DNA from: a virus
Direction: 5' to 3' (one strand)
IMG/VR virus record: IMGVR_UViG_3300043427_001807
Coordinates: 1-21,952 of that record
Length of the DNA: 21,952 nt
The notes beneath the pieces were generated by a model that was given only the letters and a program-made list of their open reading frames with translations, made no database searches and had not been told where the DNA came from. Position 1 is the first letter of the stretch. Each line of letters begins with the position of its first letter. Below, in pieces: positions 9,583 through 16,388 of the stretch. Position numbers and translations under genes: made by a program.

Positions 9583-10368
9583 TTAGAAGAATCCGCCTTG
9601 AGCAATAACGTGAGCACCTGGGGTGTAACCAGAGGGATTCGCTGCGTCTGGGAACACACCAACATAAATACGGTCGCCGCGCTCCAAGTAAATACCCTTG
9701 TTACGGAGAGGAGCTGTGGGGCCAAGGCCGTTGGTATTACCGGCTTGTGCAACAGGTACTGCAAGCTGAGGCATCACATCAGCGCAATCGACAGTACCGC
9801 TGTTGGCAGGAAGTGTCTTGGCGAAGATCAGACGGTAATCACCGGAGCCAGGAATTGGCGTGGTGGTATTACGAGTCTGGTAGAACGCAAAGGTAACAGC
9901 TGGTTGGTAACCGTAAGCAACACCCTTGTACTCAAAGCCGGATGTTTGAGCACCCGAATAATTGAGTGCAGTATTAACACCGGTCAGCGTGGAAGCACCG
10001 GTGTAAGTGTAGTAACCGTAACCGCTGTAAGGAGCACCGGAACCAGTCAGTACACCTGTAGAAGAAACAAAGACAATCTGGCCGCTCACCAAAGAGATGG
10101 GCGTACCGGATGTCGATGCATTGACAGTGTAATCAGCTGCACGATAGAAATCGTTACGCGTAATGGTAATCGAATCAACGACACCGCCACTGTTATTGTC
10201 TTCGCTCAGGTTGGCATCCATGTCCACCAGGATGGATGGAGCTTGGCCGCCCTGCACAAATAACGTATTGGCAGAAGCACTACCAACAGTCTGTGTTGTC
10301 ACACGGACAGTATCGTATAACGGCCGATCAATAAGTAATGGCTGTTTGTTTGTGCTGCTACTAGACAC
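9583..10368 (-). CDS. Beta-rich virion surface protein
   Basis: A 261-residue protein rich in Gly, Ser, Thr, Tyr and Asn, beginning with a Ser-rich tail (MSSSSTNKQPLL). It has a Gly/Tyr-rich stretch (GYGYYTYTGASTL), alternating beta-strand patterns, and ends in a compact domain (RIYVGVFPDAANPSG). No catalytic motif, membrane helix or Cys cluster is present. The GTG start at 10368 is preceded by AGGAT about 8-9 bases upstream. Overall look and codon choice resemble the abundant 263-residue head protein at 13720-14511, so a capsid-decoration or tail-tube-type structural role is likely by inference. Confidence 0.75.
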   Translation of the reverse strand: MSSSSTNKQPLLIDRPLYDTVRVTTQTVGSASANTLFVQGGQAPSILVDMDANLSEDNNSGGVVDSITITRNDFYRAADYTVNASTSGTPISLVSGQIVFVSSTGVLTGSGAPYSGYGYYTYTGASTLTGVNTALNYSGAQTSGFEYKGVAYGYQPAVTFAFYQTRNTTTPIPGSGDYRLIFAKTLPANSGTVDCADVMPQLAVPVAQAGNTNGLGPTAPLRNKGIYLERGDRIYVGVFPDAANPSGYTPGAHVIAQGGFF

Positions 10369-10401
10369 GTTATTAGATCCTATTTTTATCCATTATAGAT
10401 G

Positions 10402-11073
10402 TTAACGTCCAAGTAAGCCAAGGAGGCTGAATGGATCGGATGTTGGCAGTGCACTGACTCCAGGGCTCAGCAGTCCCAGCATTACTTCCTGCTTAAACAT
10501 ATCAAGCAAAGAGTTTGCTTTGGCCTGTGGTGTTGGAATCTGCACAGCTTGTGCAGCTTGTTGGGCAGGTTGAGATGTGGCAGGTGCAGCAGTCCTTCCT
10601 TGACCAAATGCCTGTTGCAGTGTTGATAAAGATTTAACAGGCTGCCCGTAATAACTCTTGCCAGACATCGTTGGGAACGATGCCCATTCAGGAGCAAGAG
10701 CTGCTGCCACCCTGGGACTTAAACCTTCTTTTTCAACAACAGCAAGGCCACCAAGCGGCATTAATCGTTCACGGGCCTTGGCAAGTGCAGCAACATCCTG
10801 CGATCTAGGACTGAAGTCCTTGAGACCAAGACGTCCTGCAACTTCGTTCCATGTGCCGGGAAGAAATTGGTATGCACCAGCAGCTGCACTGGCATACCCA
10901 CCGCTCCTGATGACACGATCTGGATGCCTGCTTAGGTCATTAAAAGTGCCGCCACCAAACATGGTTTGGTAGCCCTTGGGACCTGCTGTCCCTTCTCCTG
11001 CGCGGATAGCACGAAGCAAACCCTGACCGGCCGGAGTACCAGCAAATTGTTGGAAAAACTTCAGGTCAGCCAT
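10402..11073 (-). CDS. Lambda-endolysin-type lytic transglycosylase (GH104-like)
   Basis: Residues 15-155 match the lambda R endolysin fold. RAGEGT (24-29) carries the catalytic Glu27. GYQTMFGGGTFNDLSRHPDR follows from residue 34, then AAGAYQFLPGTW, then LGLKDFSPRSQDVAAL. This enzyme cleaves the N-acetylmuramic acid to N-acetylglucosamine bond of peptidoglycan, forming a 1,6-anhydro product. The C-terminal third is a Gln/Ala/Pro linker and a short Leu-rich tail ending LLGLLGR, not seen in plain lambda R. There is no signal peptide or holin next door. With the linker, and its place among structural genes, it could be a virion-borne lysin used at entry rather than (or as well as) a release endolysin. 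ATG at 11073; no clear Shine-Dalgarno. Confidence 0.9.
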   Translation of the reverse strand: MADLKFFQQFAGTPAGQGLLRAIRAGEGTAGPKGYQTMFGGGTFNDLSRHPDRVIRSGGYASAAAGAYQFLPGTWNEVAGRLGLKDFSPRSQDVAALAKARERLMPLGGLAVVEKEGLSPRVAAALAPEWASFPTMSGKSYYGQPVKSLSTLQQAFGQGRTAAPATSQPAQQAAQAVQIPTPQAKANSLLDMFKQEVMLGLLSPGVSALPTSDPFSLLGLLGR

Positions 11074-11122
11074 AGGTGCTTGCGTTCTCGTTACAACATC
11101 AGTTGATGTGGATATAGCTGTA

Positions 11123-11332
11123 TCAATGTTCTCCTACCCAATTTGACTCTGCCTTAAGACCAGGTGTAAAGACTGTTTGCAGTGCGGCAACCAAACTTAA
11201 TTTGGCGGTAAGGCGTTTGACGAAATTAGGACAGAGAATCATGGGTTTAAAGCAACAACACTGGCCTCCGTGAATCAAAGATTCGTTATCCAGCTGGTTG
11301 GACTTACATGCAAAGCAATGCCAAGGAATCAA
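11123..11332 (-). CDS. Cys-rich mini-protein, possible zinc-binding
   Basis: A 69-residue protein from a TTG at 11332 that overlaps the upstream gene by 4 bases (TTGA), a layout typical of coupled translation. Seven Cys fall in the first half: CFAC, then QCCCFKP, then LCPNF, with two His nearby (WHC and IHGG). This spacing would suit one or two zinc sites. The C-terminal half is basic then amphipathic (FVKRLTAKLSLVAAL). I recognise no family. The rare start codon makes the exact N-terminus uncertain; the next in-frame ATG would remove the first Cys pairs. Its location just ahead of the transglycosylase gene gives no firm clue. Confidence 0.55.
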   Translation of the reverse strand: MIPWHCFACKSNQLDNESLIHGGQCCCFKPMILCPNFVKRLTAKLSLVAALQTVFTPGLKAESNWVGEH

Positions 11333-12048
11333 GTCTTAGCTTGATTTAAAAGACCTTGAAACTTTTTGATCAATTCAGGGTCGACACTAATACCTTGTGC
11401 GCCATATGTCTGAGTTGGGGCAAAGGAGCTGACTTGAGGTAATCCCTGTGGTGCACCAGCTCCAAGTGTTGGTGTTGGCGCAAGTTGTTGTGGTGTTGTG
11501 AATCCAAGTCCTGCGCGAGCTGCTTCACCAGCGCGGAAACCTTGAATGGCTTCGTATCCAGCTTGGCCAGGCTTTACTTTTGCTGCAAGGGTTGGATTGG
11601 CTTTAGCCCACATCTGCATGCCGATATCTTCTGCGGACTGCACTTGAGCAGGTGTTGCGTTTGGCCCTGCGGCAATCTTACGAGCAGCTTCGTAACGCTG
11701 AAGCTCAGGATCTTGTGCTGTCAACTGAGCGACACGAGAGGATTCCTGTTGATAAGCACGTTCAGCTGCTGGAGACTCAAAAGAAGACCCACTACCGACA
11801 CTGGCATAAGGCGCAGGACTTCCAATAGCACGCGCTGCTGCCGATAAACGAAGCTCTGCATCCCTATAGGATTCACCTGTTTTATCTCTTGGAGGAATAC
11901 TACCAACGCGTGGAGTTTTTTGTGCCGCAGATCCAGTAAGCCCTGCTCCAAGCAATGAGCCAAGTCCCAAGGCGTAACGACCAAGCTGTGCAGCTCCGCC
12001 AATTAAACGTGCGCCTTGCAAAGCAGGGCCAATAAATCCGATCGGCAT
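11329..12048 (-). CDS. Gly/Ala-rich virion-type protein with hydrophobic N-terminus
   Basis: 239 residues from the ATG at 12048, chosen over a TTG at 12060 because GGAGG lies 5 bases upstream. Residues 1-45 (MPIGFIGPALQGARLIGGAA and on) are Gly/Ala/Leu-rich and could be a membrane-active segment. Residues about 80-190 are helical, Ala/Gln/Glu-rich. The C-terminal part has Pro/Gln/Thr-rich repeats of the TP-x-LGAGAP type and ends in a short helix. No catalytic motif. Proteins with hydrophobic Gly/Ala segments in a phage structural module are candidates for internal ejection proteins, but that is inference only. Confidence 0.75.
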   Translation of the reverse strand: MPIGFIGPALQGARLIGGAAQLGRYALGLGSLLGAGLTGSAAQKTPRVGSIPPRDKTGESYRDAELRLSAAARAIGSPAPYASVGSGSSFESPAAERAYQQESSRVAQLTAQDPELQRYEAARKIAAGPNATPAQVQSAEDIGMQMWAKANPTLAAKVKPGQAGYEAIQGFRAGEAARAGLGFTTPQQLAPTPTLGAGAPQGLPQVSSFAPTQTYGAQGISVDPELIKKFQGLLNQAKT

Positions 12049-12050
12049 AA

Positions 12051-12512
12051 CTACCTCCAAACCTCACTTAAATAAAGACTAGAACCAACAGCAGTGTCAG
12101 CAGGGCCAGGTAATGCCTGGATGAATTCAGCACCAGAGCGTTCGTAACGGTAGCGAGCCTGGAACGGATCTTTGTAGTTAGGAACGTAAAGAATTTGGGC
12201 TAATCGATTCGTTTCGTAGAGATAGATCTCATCCCAAACCTTGAGAGCCTCTTTGGCATTGCTTGACCGAATTGTACGGTCAACGTCACCAGCAATGCTC
12301 TCCAGCCGAGTCGAAGGCGAAGTCGCCACTTCCGTCTTCTTCTCTGCTGTGTCACATCGTCCAATCTGGATGATGATCTTATTGTAGAAGTAAGAATCCG
12401 GAACTGTATTTAGTGCTTCTTCCAGACGAGCGTAATCACCCGCCGGCACGGAAACCGTGAAGTAGCCCAGATGATACCGGACTCTACTTTTGTCAAAATC
12501 TGACAGCTGCAC
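12051..12512 (-). CDS. Possible head-tail connector/adaptor protein
   Basis: 153 residues from a GTG at 12512 (weak CGGA upstream). It begins MQLSDFDKSRVRYHLGYFTV, continues with a mainly helical body rich in Arg, Glu and Tyr, and ends AVGSSLYLSEVWR. Helices such as RLEEALNTV and NAKEALKVWDEIYLYETNRL suggest a compact helical bundle, the usual fold of head-completion adaptors that sit on the portal. I do not recognise the family by sequence, and the portal is six genes away, so the role is inferred from size, helicity and position after the head genes. The gene itself is well supported; its stop codon overlaps the Shine-Dalgarno of the next gene. Confidence 0.7.
   Translation of the reverse strand: MQLSDFDKSRVRYHLGYFTVSVPAGDYARLEEALNTVPDSYFYNKIIIQIGRCDTAEKKTEVATSPSTRLESIAGDVDRTIRSSNAKEALKVWDEIYLYETNRLAQILYVPNYKDPFQARYRYERSGAEFIQALPGPADTAVGSSLYLSEVWR
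12054..12058 (-). promoter_or_regulatory. Shine-Dalgarno GGAGG that fixes the start at 12048
   Basis: GGAGG on the minus strand lies inside the last codons of the preceding gene, 5 bases before the ATG at 12048. It shows that the longer TTG-started frame is not the one used. Confidence 0.7.
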
Positions 12513-12551
12513 TGTTTATTTCCGTATGTTTTCAATTATAAATGCACTGAA

Positions 12552-13202
12552 TTAAGCAAGATATGGGTTGTTGAAGAAGGGGTTGGATGACAAGAAGTTG
12601 TTTAAAAATGCTTGACTGGAACTTTCGGTCGGCTTGAGTATATCGCTCAACAGTGCACGTTTCATTTTATCTTCTGTTGTTTCTTGTGGTTGTTGTCCAT
12701 ACCCCATCCCAATCAACATACCCTTAAGGAAAGACTCTTGGTCGGATGACGTAGCACCAACTGGCTGTTGCTGTTGTATTTGCTGAGTGGCTTGCTGAGC
12801 ACCTGGCATCATAGCGGATAATTTACCCTCTGGTGTTTTCCAGCGTCCCGTTGCCATCCACTCAAGCTGTTCATTACTCATTGCCTGTGGATTCTGTAAA
12901 GCAAGGTGAACGTGCGTGTCATGGCCCTTATCGCCAGGGCCTAATACTTCAGTAAATACACCCAGTTGTTTTGCGCGCCATTTAAGCTCACCGGTGCGTT
13001 GTTTCCAGGGGATCGGTTTACCTCCTTCAAAAGCAGGTGCTACATCAGGGCGCCAATCCCTGACGTCAATTGCTAGACCCTTAGGATGATAACCAGTTGG
13101 AGAATGGCCCCCGCCAACGCCACCGAACGCAGGATTTTCTCCAACGTTTAAACCGTACTTCTGGAGAAACTTACCAACATCTACAATACTGCGTTCAGCC
13201 AT
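12552..13202 (-). CDS. M15-type peptidase (D-Ala-D-Ala carboxypeptidase-like), probably virion-borne
   Basis: Residues about 1-105 carry an M15-like zinc peptidase core. GGHSPTGYHPKGLAIDVRDW at 31-50 holds the H39-x6-D46 pair, and HDTHVHLAL at 94-102 holds the third ligand (H97 or H99). Such enzymes cut peptidoglycan peptide cross-links or terminal D-Ala. After residue 130 comes a Gln-rich linker (about 134-150) and a C-terminal tail ending SSNPFFNNPYLA, which could anchor it in the virion. 216 residues; no signal peptide. The ATG at 13202 is preceded by an AT-rich leader directly after an intrinsic terminator, so this gene probably needs its own promoter or read-through. It forms a peptide-bond partner to the transglycosylase at 10402-11073. 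Confidence 0.82.
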   Translation of the reverse strand: MAERSIVDVGKFLQKYGLNVGENPAFGGVGGGHSPTGYHPKGLAIDVRDWRPDVAPAFEGGKPIPWKQRTGELKWRAKQLGVFTEVLGPGDKGHDTHVHLALQNPQAMSNEQLEWMATGRWKTPEGKLSAMMPGAQQATQQIQQQQPVGATSSDQESFLKGMLIGMGYGQQPQETTEDKMKRALLSDILKPTESSSQAFLNNFLSSNPFFNNPYLA

Positions 13203-13230
13203 TATCAGTTTTATTTCTTATTTTAAAACT

Positions 13231-13254
13231 AAAAAACCCCTGGTTTCCCAGGGG
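13231..13254 (-). terminator. Intrinsic terminator after the helix-hairpin-helix gene
   Basis: On the minus strand CCCCTGG (13254-13248) and CCAGGGG (13243-13237) form a perfect 7-bp GC-rich stem with a 4-base loop, followed directly by six T (13236-13231) and more T-rich sequence. It lies 18 bases past the stop at 13273. It should end or attenuate transcripts carrying the packaging and head genes before the peptidase gene. It is the only textbook terminator I found. Confidence 0.85.
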
Positions 13255-13272
13255 TCGATGAGGAGAGAGTTG

Positions 13273-13683
13273 TCAGACGCGAATGAGGTTTGCCGCGAAC
13301 ACGGAATCCCAATCCACCCGCTTAATTTGTTTTAACTGTTCGAGATTGTTAAACCTTTCACCCGATAACGACATCTGAAGATCTTTAATCTCTCGGGCCG
13401 TTTTCAAGCCGATACCCTTAATATGATCTGCGATCATTTGAGCGGTAGCGCCATTGATATTTAAGCGTGTGTCGGGCGGGAAGGAACGCGGCTCCTCTTG
13501 CGCAGCCTTGTCTTTTACTTGAAGCGTTTTTACTTTCTTTGTTGCTTCTTCATCCGGCTCCAGCTCAGATTGATAAGCGGTGAAAAGGCGACCGTCCTGG
13601 TCTTCGACCATGTACCAATCGCCATTATCAAATTCGCTTACAACTTTGACGCGTGCAGCCGTCTTTTTGTGCTTATAGAGCAT
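13273..13683 (-). CDS. Helix-hairpin-helix protein with N-terminal SH3-like segment
   Basis: 136 residues in two parts. Residues 8-44 are a beta-rich SH3- or Tudor-like segment (RVKVVSEFDNGDWYMVEDQD and the turn after it). Residues 50-70 are a charged linker. Residues 73-136 are a ComEA-like helix-hairpin-helix domain: LNINGATAQMIADHIKGIG then KTAREIKDL, with the GIG hairpin at 90-92, and a second half ending FNNLEQLKQIKRV. This domain binds DNA backbone without sequence preference. In a head operon it might bind the packaged genome or help close the packaging step; that is inference. The ATG at 13683 has no Shine-Dalgarno and sits one base from a strong hairpin. An intrinsic terminator follows. 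Confidence 0.85.
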   Translation of the reverse strand: MLYKHKKTAARVKVVSEFDNGDWYMVEDQDGRLFTAYQSELEPDEEATKKVKTLQVKDKAAQEEPRSFPPDTRLNINGATAQMIADHIKGIGLKTAREIKDLQMSLSGERFNNLEQLKQIKRVDWDSVFAANLIRV

Positions 13684-13684
13684 A

Positions 13685-13707
13685 AGGACCAGATGTATTC
13701 TGGTCCT
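13685..13707 (-). promoter_or_regulatory. RNA hairpin abutting the start codon of the helix-hairpin-helix gene
   Basis: On the minus strand AGGACCAG and CTGGTCCT form a perfect 8-bp stem around a 7-base loop (AATACAT). The stem ends one base before the ATG at 13683 and starts 12 bases after the stop of the abundant head protein gene. There is no U-run, so it is not a good terminator. It could block ribosome entry, cap the 3' end of the head transcript against nucleases, or be a processing site. Confidence 0.6.
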
Positions 13708-13719
13708 AGTTTACCCTAA

Positions 13720-14511
13720 TCAGCTAACAGTGCGACCCAGCAGATAACCATCAATATCTTCGTAGCCAGGAGCTTCATCCGGCTGGAGGTAGCACACTTC
13801 AACCACGAAGTAACCCGTGCGATTAGCAGATGCGTCACCGCTGGAGATGTACCAACCACCAGATGTGGAGGTAGCAGTCTGCGATTCACGGGCCTGCACG
13901 TAGTACGTAGCAGCACCAGTGATCTGCTTGTAGACGAGGTTCGGCAGCACACCTGTAGCGCCAGTGGCGGTCAGGAAGGGCTGGGAGCTGTAACCAGCGG
14001 TACCACCAGCGAAGAAGATCTCGCCGGACTGAGTGCCAGAGGTGGTGGAGACCAGGTTGGCCTGGGCCACAGCTTCACCCACGGTGCCGGTCGAGGTCAG
14101 GCCGGTGGCGAAGGTGATCACGTTGCCAGAAGCAGCGTAGATACCGGAAGCAACACGACCATCACCCCAGCCAGAAGCAACGGAGATGGTGGCGCGATAC
14201 ACATAAGCAGGCAGGTCGGCGCTACCGGAAATCACCATGCCGGTAATGTCGGGGCGGGTGTCGTCCTGGCGGTATGGCGAAGGAACGATCACCTTGCCGG
14301 AAGCAATGGCGCCAGCGCCAGAGGTGGTGGTGACAGGCACGTAACCACGCTGCTGGAAGTAGCGGTAGCCAGGGATAGCCAGCACCGAAGTGGGGCCACC
14401 CTTAGAACCATCATTGGTGCCGTTGTCGTTGGTATCAATGTTCTTGTACCAGCCGTTCAGCGGCTCGGCCCAGTTGCCTGGGAAGATTTTTTTAGCGGAC
14501 AAATAGGTCAT
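13720..14511 (-). CDS. Abundant head protein, probable capsid decoration/auxiliary protein
   Basis: A 263-residue, beta-rich, Gly/Thr/Ser/Ala-rich protein directly behind the major capsid gene. It opens with MTYLSAKKIFPGNWAEPLNG and an Asn/Asp/Gly-rich loop (NIDTNDNGTNDGSKGG, 24-39, possibly metal-binding). Its body has repeats of the type SG-x-VI-x-FATGLTSTGTV and it ends YEDIDGYLLGRTVS. No catalytic motif is visible. Codons are strongly C/G-ending for Asn, Asp, Tyr, Phe, Lys and Gly, as in the capsid gene and unlike the accessory genes, which suggests very high expression. A decoration, cement or capsid-fibre protein is the best inference. AAAGGG lies a few bases before the ATG as a weak Shine-Dalgarno. 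Confidence 0.78.
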   Translation of the reverse strand: MTYLSAKKIFPGNWAEPLNGWYKNIDTNDNGTNDGSKGGPTSVLAIPGYRYFQQRGYVPVTTTSGAGAIASGKVIVPSPYRQDDTRPDITGMVISGSADLPAYVYRATISVASGWGDGRVASGIYAASGNVITFATGLTSTGTVGEAVAQANLVSTTSGTQSGEIFFAGGTAGYSSQPFLTATGATGVLPNLVYKQITGAATYYVQARESQTATSTSGGWYISSGDASANRTGYFVVEVCYLQPDEAPGYEDIDGYLLGRTVS

Positions 14512-14548
14512 TTATTTTCCCTTTTGTGTAGATGTATTAGTTTAACAA

Positions 14549-15712
14549 TCAGACGGTACCGTCATCCTGCACAAAGCTGTAGCTGGTCGTAACAAAATCC
14601 TTGTTCAGGATCTCGAAACCGGCGTACAGTTGCCAAATAAGAATAATAAAACGGCTGAAATCGTCGTTATTGTTGATAAGAACCTGAGCGTTCGGGCCGC
14701 CGATACCAACACCAACCGACTGAGGACCGAAGAAGAAGCCTTGGGCAACTTCCTTGGAAGCGTAGGTAGAACCGCCGTCGAACGAAGCAGTAACGTTCTT
14801 GGTCGGGAAGTTGGTGGACTCGAAGAACTTAACGCCTTCAAACTGCACGCCAGTAGGCATCACAGGCTCGCCGCCCAGGAAGTAGGCTTGGCCAGCCTGA
14901 GGACCCATGTAGAAGCTGGCGTTGTTCGGCATCATGGGGTTACCCATGTACATGCCTTGGCCAGGATTACCAGCGTAACGAGCGATCTCGCGGAAGTCTG
15001 GGTCACGACGCAGGTGCATCATGAAGGTAGGATCGCAAATGCAGCGATACAGACCATCAGCGAATGTAGGAACGTTGCGCTTACGCAGGTCCTTAACAAC
15101 GGTCAGCAGGTCAGTACGCACCTGGAACTGCTGCACTTCGGCAGTGTACTCAGCGGTTTCGTACTTAATGCGACCGGAGGAATCTTTGGTCTTACCACCA
15201 GCGAAGTAGTAACCACCCTGGCTGGTAGAAGCAGCACCATTGGCTTCAGCTTTAGCTAATTCGTCAATAAAGACCCGGTCGCGCCAGCGCCGGTAGTCGT
15301 CCAGCAGCGTCAGGCTACCGATCGACTGGTGGAACATATTTAAGTTGCCGGAGTCCAAGAGCAGGCGCTGAGCCGTGATCAGGGTCTCTCGGGCAATCTT
15401 AAAGGTGCTAGGCTGAGTCGGATCACCCGGATCAGCAGGGCCGGTGTACTCTTTGAGCACCACCAACACCTTTTCCTTTGTGATGTTACGGCTGTTGGCA
15501 GTACCAATGGTCTGGTCAGCAATACGCTCCCGGCTGTCCTTGGTGCCAGGGGTACCCCAGAACTTATAGCGGTCTAACTGAACTGTTTGGCCGGGCTGGC
15601 GTGTGAAGTCGTGAACAACCACGGGCTCCACAGCCATCTCGGCAATGTAAGCAGGGTGGGGCCGATATAATTCAGCACCCAGAATCTTTGGAAAATCGTT
15701 ATCAATGAACAC
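14549..15712 (-). CDS. Major capsid protein (HK97-fold, N4-gp56-like)
   Basis: 387 residues. Position (after terminase, portal and scaffold), length, acidic, high-quality codon use and sequence style all fit a major capsid protein. An early segment around residues 33-70 (VVHDFTRQPGQTVQLDRYKF and on, then ADQTIGTANSRNITKEKV) resembles the N-terminal part of N4-gp56-type HK97-fold capsid proteins: an extended arm, then a strand pair leading to the E-loop and spine. A Met/Asn/Gly-rich loop (MYMGNPMMPNNASFYMG, about 255-271) is distinctive. No prohead protease gene is nearby, so maturation may occur without cleavage. The GTG start at 15712 is supported by GGAGG ten bases upstream. The 106-base gap upstream (15713-15818) is AT-rich and may hold a promoter, but I found no convincing -35/-10 pair. 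Confidence 0.87.
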   Translation of the reverse strand: MFIDNDFPKILGAELYRPHPAYIAEMAVEPVVVHDFTRQPGQTVQLDRYKFWGTPGTKDSRERIADQTIGTANSRNITKEKVLVVLKEYTGPADPGDPTQPSTFKIARETLITAQRLLLDSGNLNMFHQSIGSLTLLDDYRRWRDRVFIDELAKAEANGAASTSQGGYYFAGGKTKDSSGRIKYETAEYTAEVQQFQVRTDLLTVVKDLRKRNVPTFADGLYRCICDPTFMMHLRRDPDFREIARYAGNPGQGMYMGNPMMPNNASFYMGPQAGQAYFLGGEPVMPTGVQFEGVKFFESTNFPTKNVTASFDGGSTYASKEVAQGFFFGPQSVGVGIGGPNAQVLINNNDDFSRFIILIWQLYAGFEILNKDFVTTSYSFVQDDGTV

Positions 15713-15722
15713 TTTGTTTTAT

Positions 15723-15727
15723 CCTCC
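15723..15727 (-). promoter_or_regulatory. Shine-Dalgarno GGAGG of the major capsid gene
   Basis: GGAGG ten bases upstream of the GTG at 15712. Strong sites are rare in this window, so its presence both supports the non-ATG start and fits the high output expected of the capsid gene. Confidence 0.65.
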
Positions 15728-15818
15728 AGTGTCGCAGGAAGTGTTTGTTATCGGGTGAAAGATTCAGACAATAATATGTCTTATCTAACACAAATTTTAG
15801 CAGTCGGTAATTTATTTA

Positions 15819-16388
15819 TTACACGTACTGCATTGTCGACGTCTTGTATCGAGCGCCAACAGAATTACTGGAACCGTAAGCTTCGGGATCAACTGCGGCA
15901 TCTTGAACAAAACCTGGGACGCCAACAGCGCCAGGGATTGCGCCAAGAGCAACGCCACCAAGACCTGCAAGTCCAGCGGCGGCTGGTGCAGCAAGTCCAG
16001 CAGCTACATTGCGAACAGCGCGTTGACCGCCAGGCGTAATAGAAGCACCTTCTGCAGCTGCAATAATATCCGCAGCCTTGCCGATTGCCTTGCTGCGCAG
16101 GTTTGATTCGCCATGGAGCTGACGACCCACATTGCCAACAATATTGCCGAGAGGGATTACAGCTTTCTCTTGTGCTTTCTCAATCAACATCGGTGCGTAA
16201 CGTCCGGCAAGACGACCGGCACCTAAGCCACCACGAGCACCTAAAGCAGCAGCTGCACCGCCAAGTAATGCACTGCCGGGATCTTCACCTTGAGCGGCAA
16301 GAGCCCCGCCAACTGCCAAGCCGGCAGCAGCGGGGACTCCATATGCAAGCAAGGGACGTGTTTGTCCTAGTGGTCGCATCTGCCTCAC
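15819..16388 (-). CDS. Gly/Ala-rich hydrophobic head-region protein
   Basis: 189 residues. The GTG start at 16388 overlaps the preceding stop by 4 bases (GTGA); an in-frame ATG three codons later is the alternative. Three Gly/Ala-rich hydrophobic stretches are visible at about 13-33, 38-62 and 127-160 (for example GLAAPAAAGLAGLGGVALGA), separated by charged helical segments. The tail ends YKTSTMQYV. It lies between the scaffold-like gene and the capsid gene. This could be a membrane-active internal virion (ejection) protein or an assembly factor. A holin is less likely because the segments are so Gly/Ala-rich and the place is inside the head cluster. No family recognised. Confidence 0.72.
   Translation of the reverse strand: MRQMRPLGQTRPLLAYGVPAAAGLAVGGALAAQGEDPGSALLGGAAAALGARGGLGAGRLAGRYAPMLIEKAQEKAVIPLGNIVGNVGRQLHGESNLRSKAIGKAADIIAAAEGASITPGGQRAVRNVAAGLAAPAAAGLAGLGGVALGAIPGAVGVPGFVQDAAVDPEAYGSSNSVGARYKTSTMQYV

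Noticed and set aside
9598-10263. 221-codon plus-strand frame opposite the virion surface protein
   Set aside because: Shadow of a codon-biased gene; Cys/Arg/Thr-rich with no recognisable domain.
11096-11109. ACATCAGTTGATGT palindrome between the transglycosylase and Cys-rich genes
   Set aside because: A 6-bp repeat with a 2-base centre; short palindromes like this are expected by chance in 22 kb.
14630-15259. 209-codon plus-strand frame opposite the capsid gene
   Set aside because: It mirrors the C/G-ending codons of the capsid gene; the capsid frame has family features and a Shine-Dalgarno, this one has neither.
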